Below, in pieces: positions 46,422 to 56,900 of a stretch of 64,000 bases of DNA. The stretch is from a bacterium HR19 (lineage in GTDB: Bacteria; Calescibacteriota; Calescibacteriia; Calescibacteriales; Calescibacteriaceae): contig BEHV01000007.1 of assembly GCA_002898315.1 (NCBI GenBank), positions 58,933-122,932 of the forward strand, written 5' to 3'. The notes beneath the pieces are model-generated. The model saw only the letters and a list, made by a program, of their open reading frames with translations. It made no database searches and was not told where the DNA came from. Position numbers and translations under genes: made by a program. Position 1 is the stretch's first letter; each line of letters starts with the position of its first letter.

Positions 46422-46713
46422 AAGTTATCTCTATTTTCAGTTCTACTGCGGTATCAAGAATTACTCTTTTCATAAGACCTACAAGGTCCACAGACCTTAA
46501 AAACGCTCTTAGCTCTTCTCTGAGAACAGAACTTATTGTCTGCCCGATTGTTTTTGATATGTTTGTGCCTTTCTCTGTAAGTGTTGTAAGGATGTTCCAA
46601 AGGGCGGGAAGACGAAGGAGAAGGTTTTTAAGTTCATCGTAAATCTCCCTTTCCCCGCTTTTTTTACTCTCTTCTTCCTTTCTCTGTTCTCTCTGTCTCC
46701 TTATCCTCATCAT
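46384..46713 (-). CDS. Conserved small hypothetical protein
   Basis: 109 aa: a charged N-terminal 20 residues, then helices with LLLRLPALWNILTTLTEKG and LRAFLRSVDLVGLMKRVILDTAVELKIEITFKD. The pattern (helix, then alternating strand V-E-L-K-I-E-I-T-F near the end) reads as real coding and resembles small uncharacterised proteins I recall from Deltaproteobacteria. It overlaps the amidase 3' end by 38 bases. Function unknown. Confidence 0.65.
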   Translation of the reverse strand: MMRIRRQREQRKEEESKKSGEREIYDELKNLLLRLPALWNILTTLTEKGTNISKTIGQTISSVLREELRAFLRSVDLVGLMKRVILDTAVELKIEITFKDKSSDKTADK

Positions 46714-46769
46714 AACAAAATTTTATGAATTCTTTGAGATTAAATCGCAAAAGAGAGCGAGATTTAAGT

Positions 46770-47885
46770 TCAAGCTCCATTATTTTTTCTCGCCCATAAA
46801 TTCATAACTTCGCAAACTTTCAGAATATCTTTTTCTGAATGAAAAAAAGATATGGGTAAGCTTATGGTTGTATTATGAATTTCCTCGCTTATAGGAAATT
46901 CTCCGTTTATTATTCCTTTTAGGGCTTTTTGCTTGTGTGGGGGGATAGGATAGTGTATAGCGGTTCCTATTCCGTTTTCAAGCAGAAACTTTCTTATTTC
47001 ATCTCTTTTTTTGTGCCTCACATTAAAGATGTGATAAACATCATAATAATCCGGATGGACCACTGGCTTTATGAATTCGTCTGAAAGGTTTTCAAGATAT
47101 ATTTTGGCAAGTTTTCTTTTGTATGAGTTAAGCTCGTCAATATATTTCAGTTTTACTCTTAAAAACGCTGCCTGAATTTCGTCAAGCCGTGAGTTAAATC
47201 CTATATAATCGTTGTAATACCTTTCTTTCCAGCCATAGTTTCTTAAAGCTTTTATTTTTTCTGCCAGATTTTCATCGTTTGTGACTATTGCTCCTCCATC
47301 TCCTAATGCTCCTAAATTTTTCGTCGGATAAAAGCTAAAACACCCTAATATTCCGAATGTTCCTGCTTTCTTACCTTTGTAGCTAGCCCCATGAGCTTGA
47401 GCAGCATCTTCAATAACATAAAGATTATACTTTCTCGCAATTGCAAGTATTCTATCCATATCACAGCACTTCCCGTAAAGATGAACAGCTACTATTGCCT
47501 TTGTTTTCTTCGTTATGTTTTCTTCTATCTTTTCCGGGTCAATATTGTAAGTTTTTATATCTGGTTCTACAAGACGTGGTTTATACCCACATCTTATCAC
47601 TGCTAAAATAGTAGCTATGAAAGTATTAGATGGCACAATTATTTCTGAATCTTTCGGAAGGTCTAAACTTTCTATCGCAAGAATTAAGGCATCTGTTCCA
47701 GATGCAACTCCTATGCAGTATTTCACTCCAAGGTACCTTGCGAACTCTTCCTCAAATCTCTCCACATTTTCCCCAAGAATATACCTGCCACTTTTAAGGA
47801 CTTCTTCAAACACTCTCTTGTACTCTTCGAAGAATCTCTGATTTGCTTTTCCGGAATTCTCATACTCTATTTTTATTTCTGACAT
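46770..47885 (-). CDS. DegT/DnrJ/EryC1-family sugar aminotransferase
   Basis: 371 aa PLP enzyme. The PLP lysine is K189 in [18 protein letters not shown], with [12 protein letters not shown] and [11 protein letters not shown] upstream. It transfers an amino group to a keto-sugar nucleotide for surface glycans. The [16 protein letters not shown] form is common in dTDP-3-amino-sugar transaminases (QdtB/FdtB group). It stands without other nucleotide-sugar genes. Confidence 0.93.
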   Translation of the reverse strand: MSEIKIEYENSGKANQRFFEEYKRVFEEVLKSGRYILGENVERFEEEFARYLGVKYCIGVASGTDALILAIESLDLPKDSEIIVPSNTFIATILAVIRCGYKPRLVEPDIKTYNIDPEKIEENITKKTKAIVAVHLYGKCCDMDRILAIARKYNLYVIEDAAQAHGASYKGKKAGTFGILGCFSFYPTKNLGALGDGGAIVTNDENLAEKIKALRNYGWKERYYNDYIGFNSRLDEIQAAFLRVKLKYIDELNSYKRKLAKIYLENLSDEFIKPVVHPDYYDVYHIFNVRHKKRDEIRKFLLENGIGTAIHYPIPPHKQKALKGIINGEFPISEEIHNTTISLPISFFHSEKDILKVCEVMNLWARKNNGA

Positions 47886-47914
47886 ATAGTGAGATTTAAG
47901 TTATCTTTTTCAAA

Positions 47915-48544
47915 ATGAGTGATGTACCTGATAATTTTGGTGAGAAGAAGAGTAAAATTTCTATTATGGTTGAGATATTGGCGGGGGCTAATATTGTATT
48001 CCTTATTCTCATTATTGCATTTGCTATAAAGCTGCGTCTTGACTTTGAAGAACTTAAAAAGAATCAGGGAAAGCAAGAAAGAAAAGACGATGTGGGAAGA
48101 AAATTTGCTGAACTTGAGGGACGTCTTATAACTCTTGAAGATAAAATTTTATCTTTGGAGTACGATACGAAAGAATTGAGAGAAAAGATAGCAGAATTGA
48201 AAACAGTTATAGTAGATATAAAAGAAAGTGTAAGCTCATTTATGAAATCTAAATCAGGAAAAGAAGTTAATCCTGATACGGGAAGAGATTTTGCATCTCA
48301 TTTGAAGGTTGATAAGGATACCGGTTCCGAAAATTCCAGAGTCCTACCTGAACATTCTTCTTTTCATGCTTATCAGAGTAGGAATGAAAATATGAAAAAT
48401 TATCAAGTTGTTTCAGATGTTGATGAGTTGGTTCTCAAATATGCATCAGAAGGAAAAACAGAAGAGGAAATTGCAAATATCTTGGGTTTATCTTACGAGG
48501 AGATAAAGATTATTTTACGAATGAGTGCTGGTAGAAAAAAATAA
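47915..48544 (+). CDS. Membrane-anchored coiled-coil protein with C-terminal helix-turn-helix (DUF2802-like)
   Basis: 209 aa. A membrane helix (about 20-43), coiled coil (50-110), a polar linker, and a C-terminal HTH (about 170-205) with KYASEGKTEEEIANILGLSYEEIKIILRMS. This plan fits DUF2802-type proteins, some of which are linked to motility or flagellar loci. It precedes the TPR-like protein on the same strand with 28 bases between them. Confidence 0.75.
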   Translation: MSDVPDNFGEKKSKISIMVEILAGANIVFLILIIAFAIKLRLDFEELKKNQGKQERKDDVGRKFAELEGRLITLEDKILSLEYDTKELREKIAELKTVIVDIKESVSSFMKSKSGKEVNPDTGRDFASHLKVDKDTGSENSRVLPEHSSFHAYQSRNENMKNYQVVSDVDELVLKYASEGKTEEEIANILGLSYEEIKIILRMSAGRKK

Positions 48545-48572
48545 ATGTGAAAATTAAATTTAAATAGAGGTA

Positions 48573-50708
48573 GTGGTGGGAAAAGAAATCAAAAAGAGTT
48601 TCCAGAAAATTTTTTCTCTCTTGACTTTTCTCTTCATTTTCCATCACTCTGGTCTTTCCGATATAAAGATAACTCATATAGGAATAAACACGAAACCCAC
48701 TTTTTCATATGTTTCAATCCATCTTGATTCCCCCGATTTCTCTTTCTCTTACAACAAAAAAGAAAACCTGATAGTTGTCGTGATTGATGCCAAAGCGAGA
48801 ACAGAAAGTAAAGTCGTTGAACCCAAAGATAAATTTATAAAGAAGTTAGCGTTAGTGCGTGGAGAGGTGGAAGGTGGTAAAGAAAAAGCTATTGTTCAGA
48901 TAATCTTGCGTGACCCGAATCTTGAGTGGAATGTAATAAGGTCAAGAAACGAAATAATAGTTTTTGTCGGAAGAAGCATTCCTTTTTATGAAAAAGATTT
49001 TGAAAAGTATGTTTTTGAGACAGTCCGCTCAAGGAATTACTCAGCTCTTGATAACCTCTTCTTTATGGCTGGTGTAGGAGATGACAAAACAAAAGCTCTG
49101 GCTTATTTCGGCATCGCTGAACTACTTTTTAAGATGGGTGTTGAGTCAAATTCAAGCTTCCTGCTTTATAGAGCATCTTTATTTTATGGAACATCTGCGG
49201 ATTTTTTCTATAAATTGGGTGATTGGCAGAATTATGCTATTTCGGTTTTCAAATCTTCAACAGCTTTGAGATGGGGTGGATTTTTTATTGAATCAGCGGG
49301 ATTAGCCCAGAGGGCGTTAGATAAGATTCAAAAGGTAAAATCAAAGATAACATCAAAAATCTACCTTGAAATTTACTCATCTCTTTTGTGTTCTGCTTCT
49401 CTTGGATTGGTTGGTATGAATAAAGCTGGCTCCGCTCTGCTGTTTGTTCAGAACATAACTTCGGATTTTTCTTCTTTCAGAGATGATGTAAAAGATTGTA
49501 TCTGGGCTTCTGCTGGAGCTGTTGAATATGAAAAGGGAAACTTTTACGATTCTGCTGAAAAATTCACTTATGTTTCAGAAAAGTTTCTGTTAAAAGACCC
49601 TGTTGTTTTGCCAAGATATGCTGATTCACTTCTAAAAATAAATAATTTTGAACTTGCGAGAAAATACTTTATAATCATGACCCAACACCCGTTATATGAA
49701 GTGAGGGCAAAAGGTTACTTAGGTGCTTTCAAAGTGTTTTTAGGAGAAGGGAAAGGAGACATGGCGATAAGATATATATATAAAGCTATTGATGAATTCT
49801 CTGGGAGTTTCTGGGAGGTAAGGGCAAGATTGCTCGCCGTCCAGAACAGAGATAAGCTGAAAAACTTTTACAGCGCCCTTGCAAAAAAATCTATCTCAAA
49901 AGATGACCCTATATATTTCCCAGAAGAAAATCTCAGGTTTATTATTTCATCTTTTTTGTTTCCTGAAAGTCAGATCGCTGTTTATGAATACATAAAACTT
50001 TTGAACGAAAAGTTAAAAGCTGATAAATTTGAAGATATTGAAAATTCTCTTGATTCCCTTTTTTCCTCTCTCTCTGTTCTCGGAGGGACAAAGGTTCCAG
50101 CAGATATAAAAGAAAACATAAGGGAAAAAAACTATGAGCTTCTGAATCTCCTCGTAAAAAAACAATTATATACCTATGCTTATTCGCTTTACAGCTCTTT
50201 CTCGGAATTTTTGCCCCCAGATTACCTGAAAGATTACTCTTCTATTATATCTGAATTTAGAAAATATGGATTTTTAGAATCAGAAGACGATTATGAAAAG
50301 ATAGTAAAAGAATTTTATGATAGTCAAGATAAACAATCTTTTGTTATGACTCATATCAAAGATTTCCCGAAAATATCAATAAATTACATAGAGTATCTCG
50401 TCCAGCAGGGGGAATGTCAGCGTGCTTATAATTTCCTTCTGGAAAATGAGAGCATAGTGAAGAATTTTCCTGAGTACTCAGATATGATTTTCATTCTTGC
50501 CTACTGCCTTTTTACGCATAGAGATGAACTACTTCTCGCTGATTTGTGCCAAAAATATAAGACACGAGATATAGAAGATTTCTGCAAATATGAAGAGTTT
50601 TTAGGTAAGGTGACAGGCGTGATGGAGATAATAGAATTTTTGGAGAGCGTATCAGATAGAGTAAAAAATATAAGAGAACAGTTTTTTAAACTCTATGGCG
50701 AGAGATGA
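48573..50708 (+). CDS. Exported TPR-like repeat protein
   Basis: 711 aa. A signal-type N-terminus (about 10-30), a beta-rich domain to about 130 that resembles an AMIN-like module, then helical pairs with TPR features (ALAYFGIAELLFKMG, ASLFYGTSADFFYKLGDWQNYAIS, and so on) to the end. GTG codons at 48573 and 48576 compete, with AGAGG just upstream. Such proteins scaffold envelope machines. Partner unknown; it is probably co-transcribed with the gene at 47915. Confidence 0.7.
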   Translation: MVGKEIKKSFQKIFSLLTFLFIFHHSGLSDIKITHIGINTKPTFSYVSIHLDSPDFSFSYNKKENLIVVVIDAKARTESKVVEPKDKFIKKLALVRGEVEGGKEKAIVQIILRDPNLEWNVIRSRNEIIVFVGRSIPFYEKDFEKYVFETVRSRNYSALDNLFFMAGVGDDKTKALAYFGIAELLFKMGVESNSSFLLYRASLFYGTSADFFYKLGDWQNYAISVFKSSTALRWGGFFIESAGLAQRALDKIQKVKSKITSKIYLEIYSSLLCSASLGLVGMNKAGSALLFVQNITSDFSSFRDDVKDCIWASAGAVEYEKGNFYDSAEKFTYVSEKFLLKDPVVLPRYADSLLKINNFELARKYFIIMTQHPLYEVRAKGYLGAFKVFLGEGKGDMAIRYIYKAIDEFSGSFWEVRARLLAVQNRDKLKNFYSALAKKSISKDDPIYFPEENLRFIISSFLFPESQIAVYEYIKLLNEKLKADKFEDIENSLDSLFSSLSVLGGTKVPADIKENIREKNYELLNLLVKKQLYTYAYSLYSSFSEFLPPDYLKDYSSIISEFRKYGFLESEDDYEKIVKEFYDSQDKQSFVMTHIKDFPKISINYIEYLVQQGECQRAYNFLLENESIVKNFPEYSDMIFILAYCLFTHRDELLLADLCQKYKTRDIEDFCKYEEFLGKVTGVMEIIEFLESVSDRVKNIREQFFKLYGER

Positions 50709-50732
50709 GATTGGTACTATAACTCTCTGAAA

Positions 50733-51581
50733 TCAGTTTATTACTTTTTCTTTTATTTTTCTTGCTATCGCTTCCATAGCATTTGCGAACGAATCGCTTA
50801 TATATATATCAGAGGGGAAGCATTGTGAATTCGGATTTATCTCTATCAGAGTTCCTTTGTTCATTTTTACTATCTGAGGTATGTATGCTGCTGGATATAC
50901 TACTCCTGATGTCCCAGCAATTATACAGCAATCTGACCTTCTTGCTTTTTCAATTGCTATATCCAAATCTTGTACAGGTTCGGTGAAGAAAACTATGTCA
51001 GGTCTCATTATGCCTCCGCAGTAGTCGCAAACGGGCAAGCTCCCGCCAAATTTTTCTTTTATTTCTTCCAGAGTTATCTCTCCTTTTTCTATAATTGATG
51101 AGAGGTCAATACTCTTTATTTTTTCAGCAAATTCAAGCGCCATCTCAATCGCTTTCTTTTTCTCTATTGTTTTTCTCTCCCTGCATATTATGCATCTTAG
51201 CCTTGTTATACTTCCGTGAACTTCAATCACTTCTTTGTTTCCAGCTTCCTGATGAAGGTAATCTATGTTTTGGGTTATCACACATTTTAATATCCCAAGC
51301 TTCTCAAGTTCTGCAAGAGCTATATGACCTTTGTTTGGTTTTGCTCTTTCTATGACTTCAACCACTGCTTTTATGAACTCAGATAACCTGCTCGGCTGAT
51401 AAAATAGAAGTCCGAGAAGCCCGCTTGGTACTCCAAATGTTTCAGCTGGAAACCTTTCCCACAGTCCTCCTTTATCTCTGAAAGTTGGTATTCCTGATTC
51501 TGCTGATACCCCGGCTCCTGTAAAAGCTATAACATACTCTGACCTTGATATTATTTCAACAGCTCTTTCAATATCATCCAT
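50733..51581 (-). CDS. Sir2-family NAD-dependent protein deacylase
   Basis: 282 aa. It has GAGVSAESGIPTFRD, the NAD site TQNIDYLHQEAG, the catalytic His in VHGS (about 122) and zinc pairs CIIC (130-133) and CDYC (185-188). About 51 residues separate the two CxxC pairs, a helical insertion much longer than the usual 15-25. The segment after it reads RPDIVFFTEP where most sirtuins have FFGE. It removes acyl groups from lysines; the preferred acyl group is not readable. Confidence 0.92.
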   Translation of the reverse strand: MDDIERAVEIISRSEYVIAFTGAGVSAESGIPTFRDKGGLWERFPAETFGVPSGLLGLLFYQPSRLSEFIKAVVEVIERAKPNKGHIALAELEKLGILKCVITQNIDYLHQEAGNKEVIEVHGSITRLRCIICRERKTIEKKKAIEMALEFAEKIKSIDLSSIIEKGEITLEEIKEKFGGSLPVCDYCGGIMRPDIVFFTEPVQDLDIAIEKARRSDCCIIAGTSGVVYPAAYIPQIVKMNKGTLIEINPNSQCFPSDIYISDSFANAMEAIARKIKEKVIN

Positions 51582-51664
51582 AATTTTAAATAATTTTATC
51601 TATTGCTATTACTTATTTTCTTTTTATTATCAAATTTTTGGTATTTCAGATATAAATTATAGAT

Positions 51665-52360
51665 GTGAGCTGGACTGAAAGATTTTTTACTATTTGGAAA
51701 ACCAAGAATATGTATAGGTTCCCTGACTATATCTTCAAAAAAATACTCTCTGAAACTCGTGGAAAAATCCTTGATATAGGAACGGGAAATGGTCTGAAAC
51801 TCAAAAAAATTCTTGAGAAAATTCTTGAGAATAATAAAAACCAGATTGAAAGAGTTGTAGCTTTGGAAATAAATAAAAATCTTTTCCAAGTTGCAAAAGA
51901 ATTATTGAATTACGATTTTATAGACGTGGTAAATTGTTCTTTTGAAGATTTTCAACGAGATGAAAAGTACGATACCATATTTGCTTTTGAGGTTATTGAA
52001 CATGTTCAGAACCCATATTTTTTCATTGAAAAATGCAGAGAGCTTTTGAACAATCACGGGTGTCTTATTATCACAACTCCAAATAAAAAAATATATCGTC
52101 TTCAGGAAAAATTTTACTCTTTTGTATCCAGAGAGAAAAATAAAACTCATATTCCAGAAGTAGATGAGTTAGGCCAATCTCATGTTAAAGAGTTTGATTA
52201 TAAAGAGCTTTCACTTGTCTTAAAACAATTTTTCAATCAAGTAAATCTATATGCAATATATCCGTTCCATTCCATAAGGAGCAAACTTTACGAGAAGATA
52301 AATGAAATTACGAATTTCCTCCCATTTTCAATCAGAATTCTAGCTATATGCAGAAAATAA
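51665..52360 (+). CDS. Class I SAM-dependent methyltransferase
   Basis: 231 aa. The SAM motif ILDIGTGNGLKLKK, the acidic loop ALEINKN and IFAFEVIEHVQNPYFFIEKCRELLNNHGCLIITTPN fit methyltransferases of the UbiG/Coq3-like type acting on small molecules or sugars. It starts at GTG 51665, eight bases after TATAAA. The last 13 bases overlap the next gene. Confidence 0.87.
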   Translation: MSWTERFFTIWKTKNMYRFPDYIFKKILSETRGKILDIGTGNGLKLKKILEKILENNKNQIERVVALEINKNLFQVAKELLNYDFIDVVNCSFEDFQRDEKYDTIFAFEVIEHVQNPYFFIEKCRELLNNHGCLIITTPNKKIYRLQEKFYSFVSREKNKTHIPEVDELGQSHVKEFDYKELSLVLKQFFNQVNLYAIYPFHSIRSKLYEKINEITNFLPFSIRILAICRK

Positions 52361-53838
52361 AAAATGTTTTTGAGAATTTTAAATATCTCCTTTTCCTTTC
52401 AACATTAGCTTTTTCTTTTTGTAGTCCCCTCTGTTCTCGGAATAAAGATTCATCGTATAGTTCGCAAAAAATTCAAGAAGAAAAGGAAAGAAGAACAAAC
52501 CAAAACGATTTTGAAGTTATTATAGAAAACCTGGAGATTCCATGGACTATTATATTTATCAACAGAGATGAGATTTTGATTACCGAAAGACCCGGAAAAG
52601 TCAAGATTTTCAGTTTGCAGTATAAAAAACTTATCAGAGAATTTCAGATTGAAGGTATCAAACATATTGGAGAAGGAGGACTTCTTGGAGCTACTATCCA
52701 CCCAGATTTTAAAGAAAATAATTTCATTTATCTTTACTATACAACTGAGCAAAATGGGAATCTGATAAACAGAGTAGAAAGATATATCTTGAAAAATTAT
52801 GAGCTTATAAAAGATAAGATCATTTTGAATGATATTCCAGCCGGAAGAATTCATAACGGCGGAAGGATAAAATTTGGTCCTGATGGTCATCTTTACATCA
52901 CAACCGGGGATGCTGGAAATTCAGATAATTCTCAAAATATAAACTCTCTTGCGGGAAAAATTCTGAGGGTAGAAGAAGATGGTTCAATTCCAGAAGACAA
53001 TCCATTCGGAAATTATGTCTATGCTTATGGAATAAGGAATTCACAGGGAATTGCGTGGGATGCTGAGGGTAATCTCTGGGCAATTGATCACGGAAGGTCT
53101 GGAATTCAATCTGGACTTGACGAGGTCAATCTGATTGAGAAGGGTAGAAATTATGGTTGGCCTGTAATTCAAGGAGATGAGAGGAAAGAAGGAATGGAAA
53201 CTCCGATTACTCATTCGGGCGAGGATACAACTTGGGCTCCTGCAGACCTGATTTACTACAACAACTCACTTTTTTTCACGGGACTTCGTGGTCAAGCTAT
53301 ATATAAGTATGACATTACTAACAGGAAGCTGGAAGTTTATTTCTCGCAGAAATTTGGAAGATTGAGAGCAATAACCATCGGTCCAGATGGATATTTTTAT
53401 GTTTCAACATCAAATAGAGATGGAAGAGGTTATCCAAATGAAGGTGATGATAAAATTCTGAAGATAAATCCTGAAATCTTCTTTGATTCTGTTAGCTACA
53501 AACTGGAAGGAAAATTTTATAATCTTTTGGTCGCAGATGAGCCAGCAGAGTGGTTGAGAGGACTTATGTTCGCAAGGAAATGTGCTGATGGATTTTTTGA
53601 TTTCTCTTATGAGATTACTCCATGTTTGAACTGGTGGGACGGCATGATATTTATTTTCCCAGATAAAATGGTGAGGAGTTTTTGGAACAAAAATACACTT
53701 GTAGACATTGATATTTACTGGATCAATGATGATGATGTTATCGGTAAAGCTTTTCTCCCGTCTTTTGAGAGGACGAAAAAAATATACACTGTTACTTCTC
53801 CTTCTCAGGTCAATAAAGTTGTTGAGATAATAAACTGA
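52348..53838 (+). CDS. Exported PQQ-type soluble dehydrogenase fused to a DUF192 domain
   Basis: 496 aa. The N-terminus has a hydrophobic core (12-24) with Cys in FSFCSPLC, so a lipoprotein or cleaved signal is likely. Residues 55-375 match soluble aldose/glucose dehydrogenases: WTIIFINRDEILITERPGKV, HNGGRIKFGPDGHLYITTGD (His 169) and YAYGIRNSQGIAWD. Residues 385-496 match DUF192 (LRGLMFARK, DGMIFIFPDK, SFWNKNTLVDIDIYWI, ending VNKVVEI). I do not recall this fusion. The sugar oxidised is unknown and the PQQ supply is not in the window. Confidence 0.88.
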   Translation: MQKIKNVFENFKYLLFLSTLAFSFCSPLCSRNKDSSYSSQKIQEEKERRTNQNDFEVIIENLEIPWTIIFINRDEILITERPGKVKIFSLQYKKLIREFQIEGIKHIGEGGLLGATIHPDFKENNFIYLYYTTEQNGNLINRVERYILKNYELIKDKIILNDIPAGRIHNGGRIKFGPDGHLYITTGDAGNSDNSQNINSLAGKILRVEEDGSIPEDNPFGNYVYAYGIRNSQGIAWDAEGNLWAIDHGRSGIQSGLDEVNLIEKGRNYGWPVIQGDERKEGMETPITHSGEDTTWAPADLIYYNNSLFFTGLRGQAIYKYDITNRKLEVYFSQKFGRLRAITIGPDGYFYVSTSNRDGRGYPNEGDDKILKINPEIFFDSVSYKLEGKFYNLLVADEPAEWLRGLMFARKCADGFFDFSYEITPCLNWWDGMIFIFPDKMVRSFWNKNTLVDIDIYWINDDDVIGKAFLPSFERTKKIYTVTSPSQVNKVVEIIN

Positions 53839-53932
53839 GTTATTTTGAAATTCCTTGCATTGTTATCTATTTTTCTATTGTAGAAATTTTCTTGAGATTC
53901 CCTAAATTATCTATTTTTGAGGTGCTTTTTCT

Positions 53933-56900
53933 ATGGTTCCGATAACTTTAAAAATTGAAGGATTTTTGTCTTACAGAGAAAGACAGGAAATAGATTTTCG
54001 CAATGTTCTCAAAACAAGGGTCTTTTTGATTCAGGGACCCACTGGTGCCGGAAAATCATCTATATTAGACGCTATAATATTTGCCATATATGGTAAGATT
54101 CCGAGATTTGGTAAAGAAGACAAGAAAGAGCTTTTTATAAATCAGGCAAAAGACAGAGCCACTGTTGAGTTTGACTTTAAAATGAAAGATAACTCAGGTA
54201 ATTACAAGAGATATAAAATTTTGAGGACTGTTCACAGAAATGCTGTTATGAACGTTGACTTGAAAGTAAAGGTCAAAGGAGAACCAGATGATGATTCGGA
54301 AGGAGAATGGAAATCTATTTTTATCGGCAAGAATCTGAGCTTAAAAGATAAGAACGAAAGAATTGTTGAAGATATAATAAAGCTACCTTATGACATATTT
54401 ACCAAGACAATCGTTCTACCGCAAGGAAGGTTTGCAGAACTTCTTTATGCTAAACCTGCTGAAAAATCTGATATAATACTGAAAATAAGCGGTTTTGAAG
54501 AAATAATAGAGAGCATATCAAGAAGAGTTGGAGAAGAAATCAAATCTAAAAAGGTTCTGCTTGAAGAAAAAAAAGAACGCCTGAAAGAGCTCAAAAATAT
54601 TGACCCATCTACAAAAGAAAAACTCATCTCCGATTACAAGATGGTTGAAAACGAAATAAGAAAACTCAAAACCATCAAAGATAGAAAAAACGAAGAGTTG
54701 AAGTTCCTGAATCAGAAAATTCTTCATATCTCATCGCTCTATGAATATATGAGCGAAGCTCTTTTAAAAGTTGAAGATATAAAAAAAGCTCAAAAAGAAA
54801 TATCGGCTCTTCAAAATCAAAAAGAAATTTTGTCAAACTCTATTATTATCACAAAAAGAAGGAAAGAAGATATTGAAAAGGCAAGATATACCCTTGATAA
54901 AATTACTGATGATTTTGACCACTTTTTTCAGATGATGGAAATGGCTTTCAGAGCTACTTCGGAGATCTTTGAGCTATCTTACCAGAAAAAATCTAAAGAA
55001 AAAGAGCTTCAGATTCTAAAAGAAAACATATCAAGCGTTCAGGTTAAAATTCAAAATCTTGAGCAAGAGATAAAAAAGCTACCATCTGTGGACTCGTTGA
55101 GATTTTTAGATCAGTTTTTAAGGAAGCTTTCAGATTTTCAAGTATTCAAAAGAGAAGAAGAAATTCTCTTGAAAAATATAAACGAGCTGAAAGGTAAGAT
55201 AAACGAATCTCTGAAAGAAAGAGAAGATTTTGACAAAAAAATTGTTGTTCTTTTAAGAAAAAAAGAAGAGCTGGAGAAGGAAATTCAAGGTTTGAACGAA
55301 AAGATTGAACATCTTAAAATCAATCACTCCGCATTATTGATAAGACAGAGCATAAAAGAAGGAGAAAAGTGTCCCGTCTGTGGGAATATATATCACAGAT
55401 CTTTTGAATCTCAACTTGATGAGAAACAAATTATCCAGAACATTCAATCACTTTCAGCAGGCAAAGAGAAATTAGAAGAAGGTAAAAGAGCAGTAGAAAA
55501 AGAAATATCAGTTCTTGAAGGGAAAAAATCAGAGAAGGAAAAACATATAGAGAGAATGAAAGAAGAATTAGAATACAATGAGAAAGATTATAGAGAATTC
55601 AAAAAGAGATTTGAAGATTTCAAAAAAGAAATTCATAAGTACGATGTGAATCTGAAAGCTTATGAACTCCCCCCTTATATTCTTGATAAGATTTCAGAGA
55701 TTTTTGAGCTGGTGTTTGACCCTTTCTGTTCCTCTGATTTTATCAAGAAGGAAATCAAAAATCTGGATGAATACCTGAAACATTCTCAAGACACTTTTAA
55801 TAGATCTCGGGAAGAACTTGAAAAGGAAAAAATACGAGAAAAAGAGTTTTCCACCGCTATTTCAAACATTGAGAAAAATATAACAGAAATATCTGATAAG
55901 ATTTCTGCGAGAAAGAAAGATTTAGGCGAATTGAAAGAGAATTTATCTCTTCTCTATCGTAAAATTTCTGATTCTTTTGTGGAACTTTACGATTTTTTGC
56001 AAAAAGATAGTTATTTCGCACAGATAAGCTCTTATATTGAAAGAACCCTTAAATCCCTTCAAGAACTTATCGGAGTTTTTAATGAAATCTTCAAAAAAAT
56101 TGATAATGAAAAAGAACCTTCGTTAAGTCGTGAATTTTTGAAGAACTTTGAAAATCTTCTCATTTTCAACAAAAAAATATTTTCAGAAACAAAAAAGAAG
56201 ATAGACGATTTTTATCTGAAAGTTCTGGAAATTGCCAGACAGGAAGACCTGAAACTCAAAGATATTGAAAATGAAATAGAGAAACTAAACTCAAAAATAA
56301 ACGATAGCAAAAAGGTTATCTATGATATAATGAAAGTTCTGGAAAAAAATTCAGATTTATTTGGAGATGTAAATGGAAACCTTCACTCATACCAGATGGA
56401 AGATGTAGAAGAAAAGATCAAAAGAGCAAAAGAAAAACTTGAAAAAATAAGAGATGATGACGAGAAAAAAAGAGATACGATTGAATCTCAAATCTCTGAT
56501 ATAGATAGAAAGATAGATGAATTGATTTACCAGAAAGCAACAATACAGAAAGAGATTGAGACATTAGAGAGGAATCTGGGAGAGAGGAGAAAGCTTGAGG
56601 AGGAAACCAGAAAGCTTGAAGATGAACTTAAAATACTTGACATAATAAATAAAGATTTCGGGAATGACCCTTTATCTTTTAAGAAGCATCTATCTGATTA
56701 CTTTTTAGAAAAGGTTATATCTTATGCTTCACGTATTTTTAAAGAAATAACTCGCGGAAGATACTCGTTTGAACTTGACCCATCAGATAGAAAATCTGGA
56801 GCAATAAAGATAAAAGACGCTTTTTACGATGGGAAACTGAGGGATTCACAGAGTTTGAGTGGTGGTGAAACTTTTATCGCTTCTCTTTCTCTTGCTCTCG

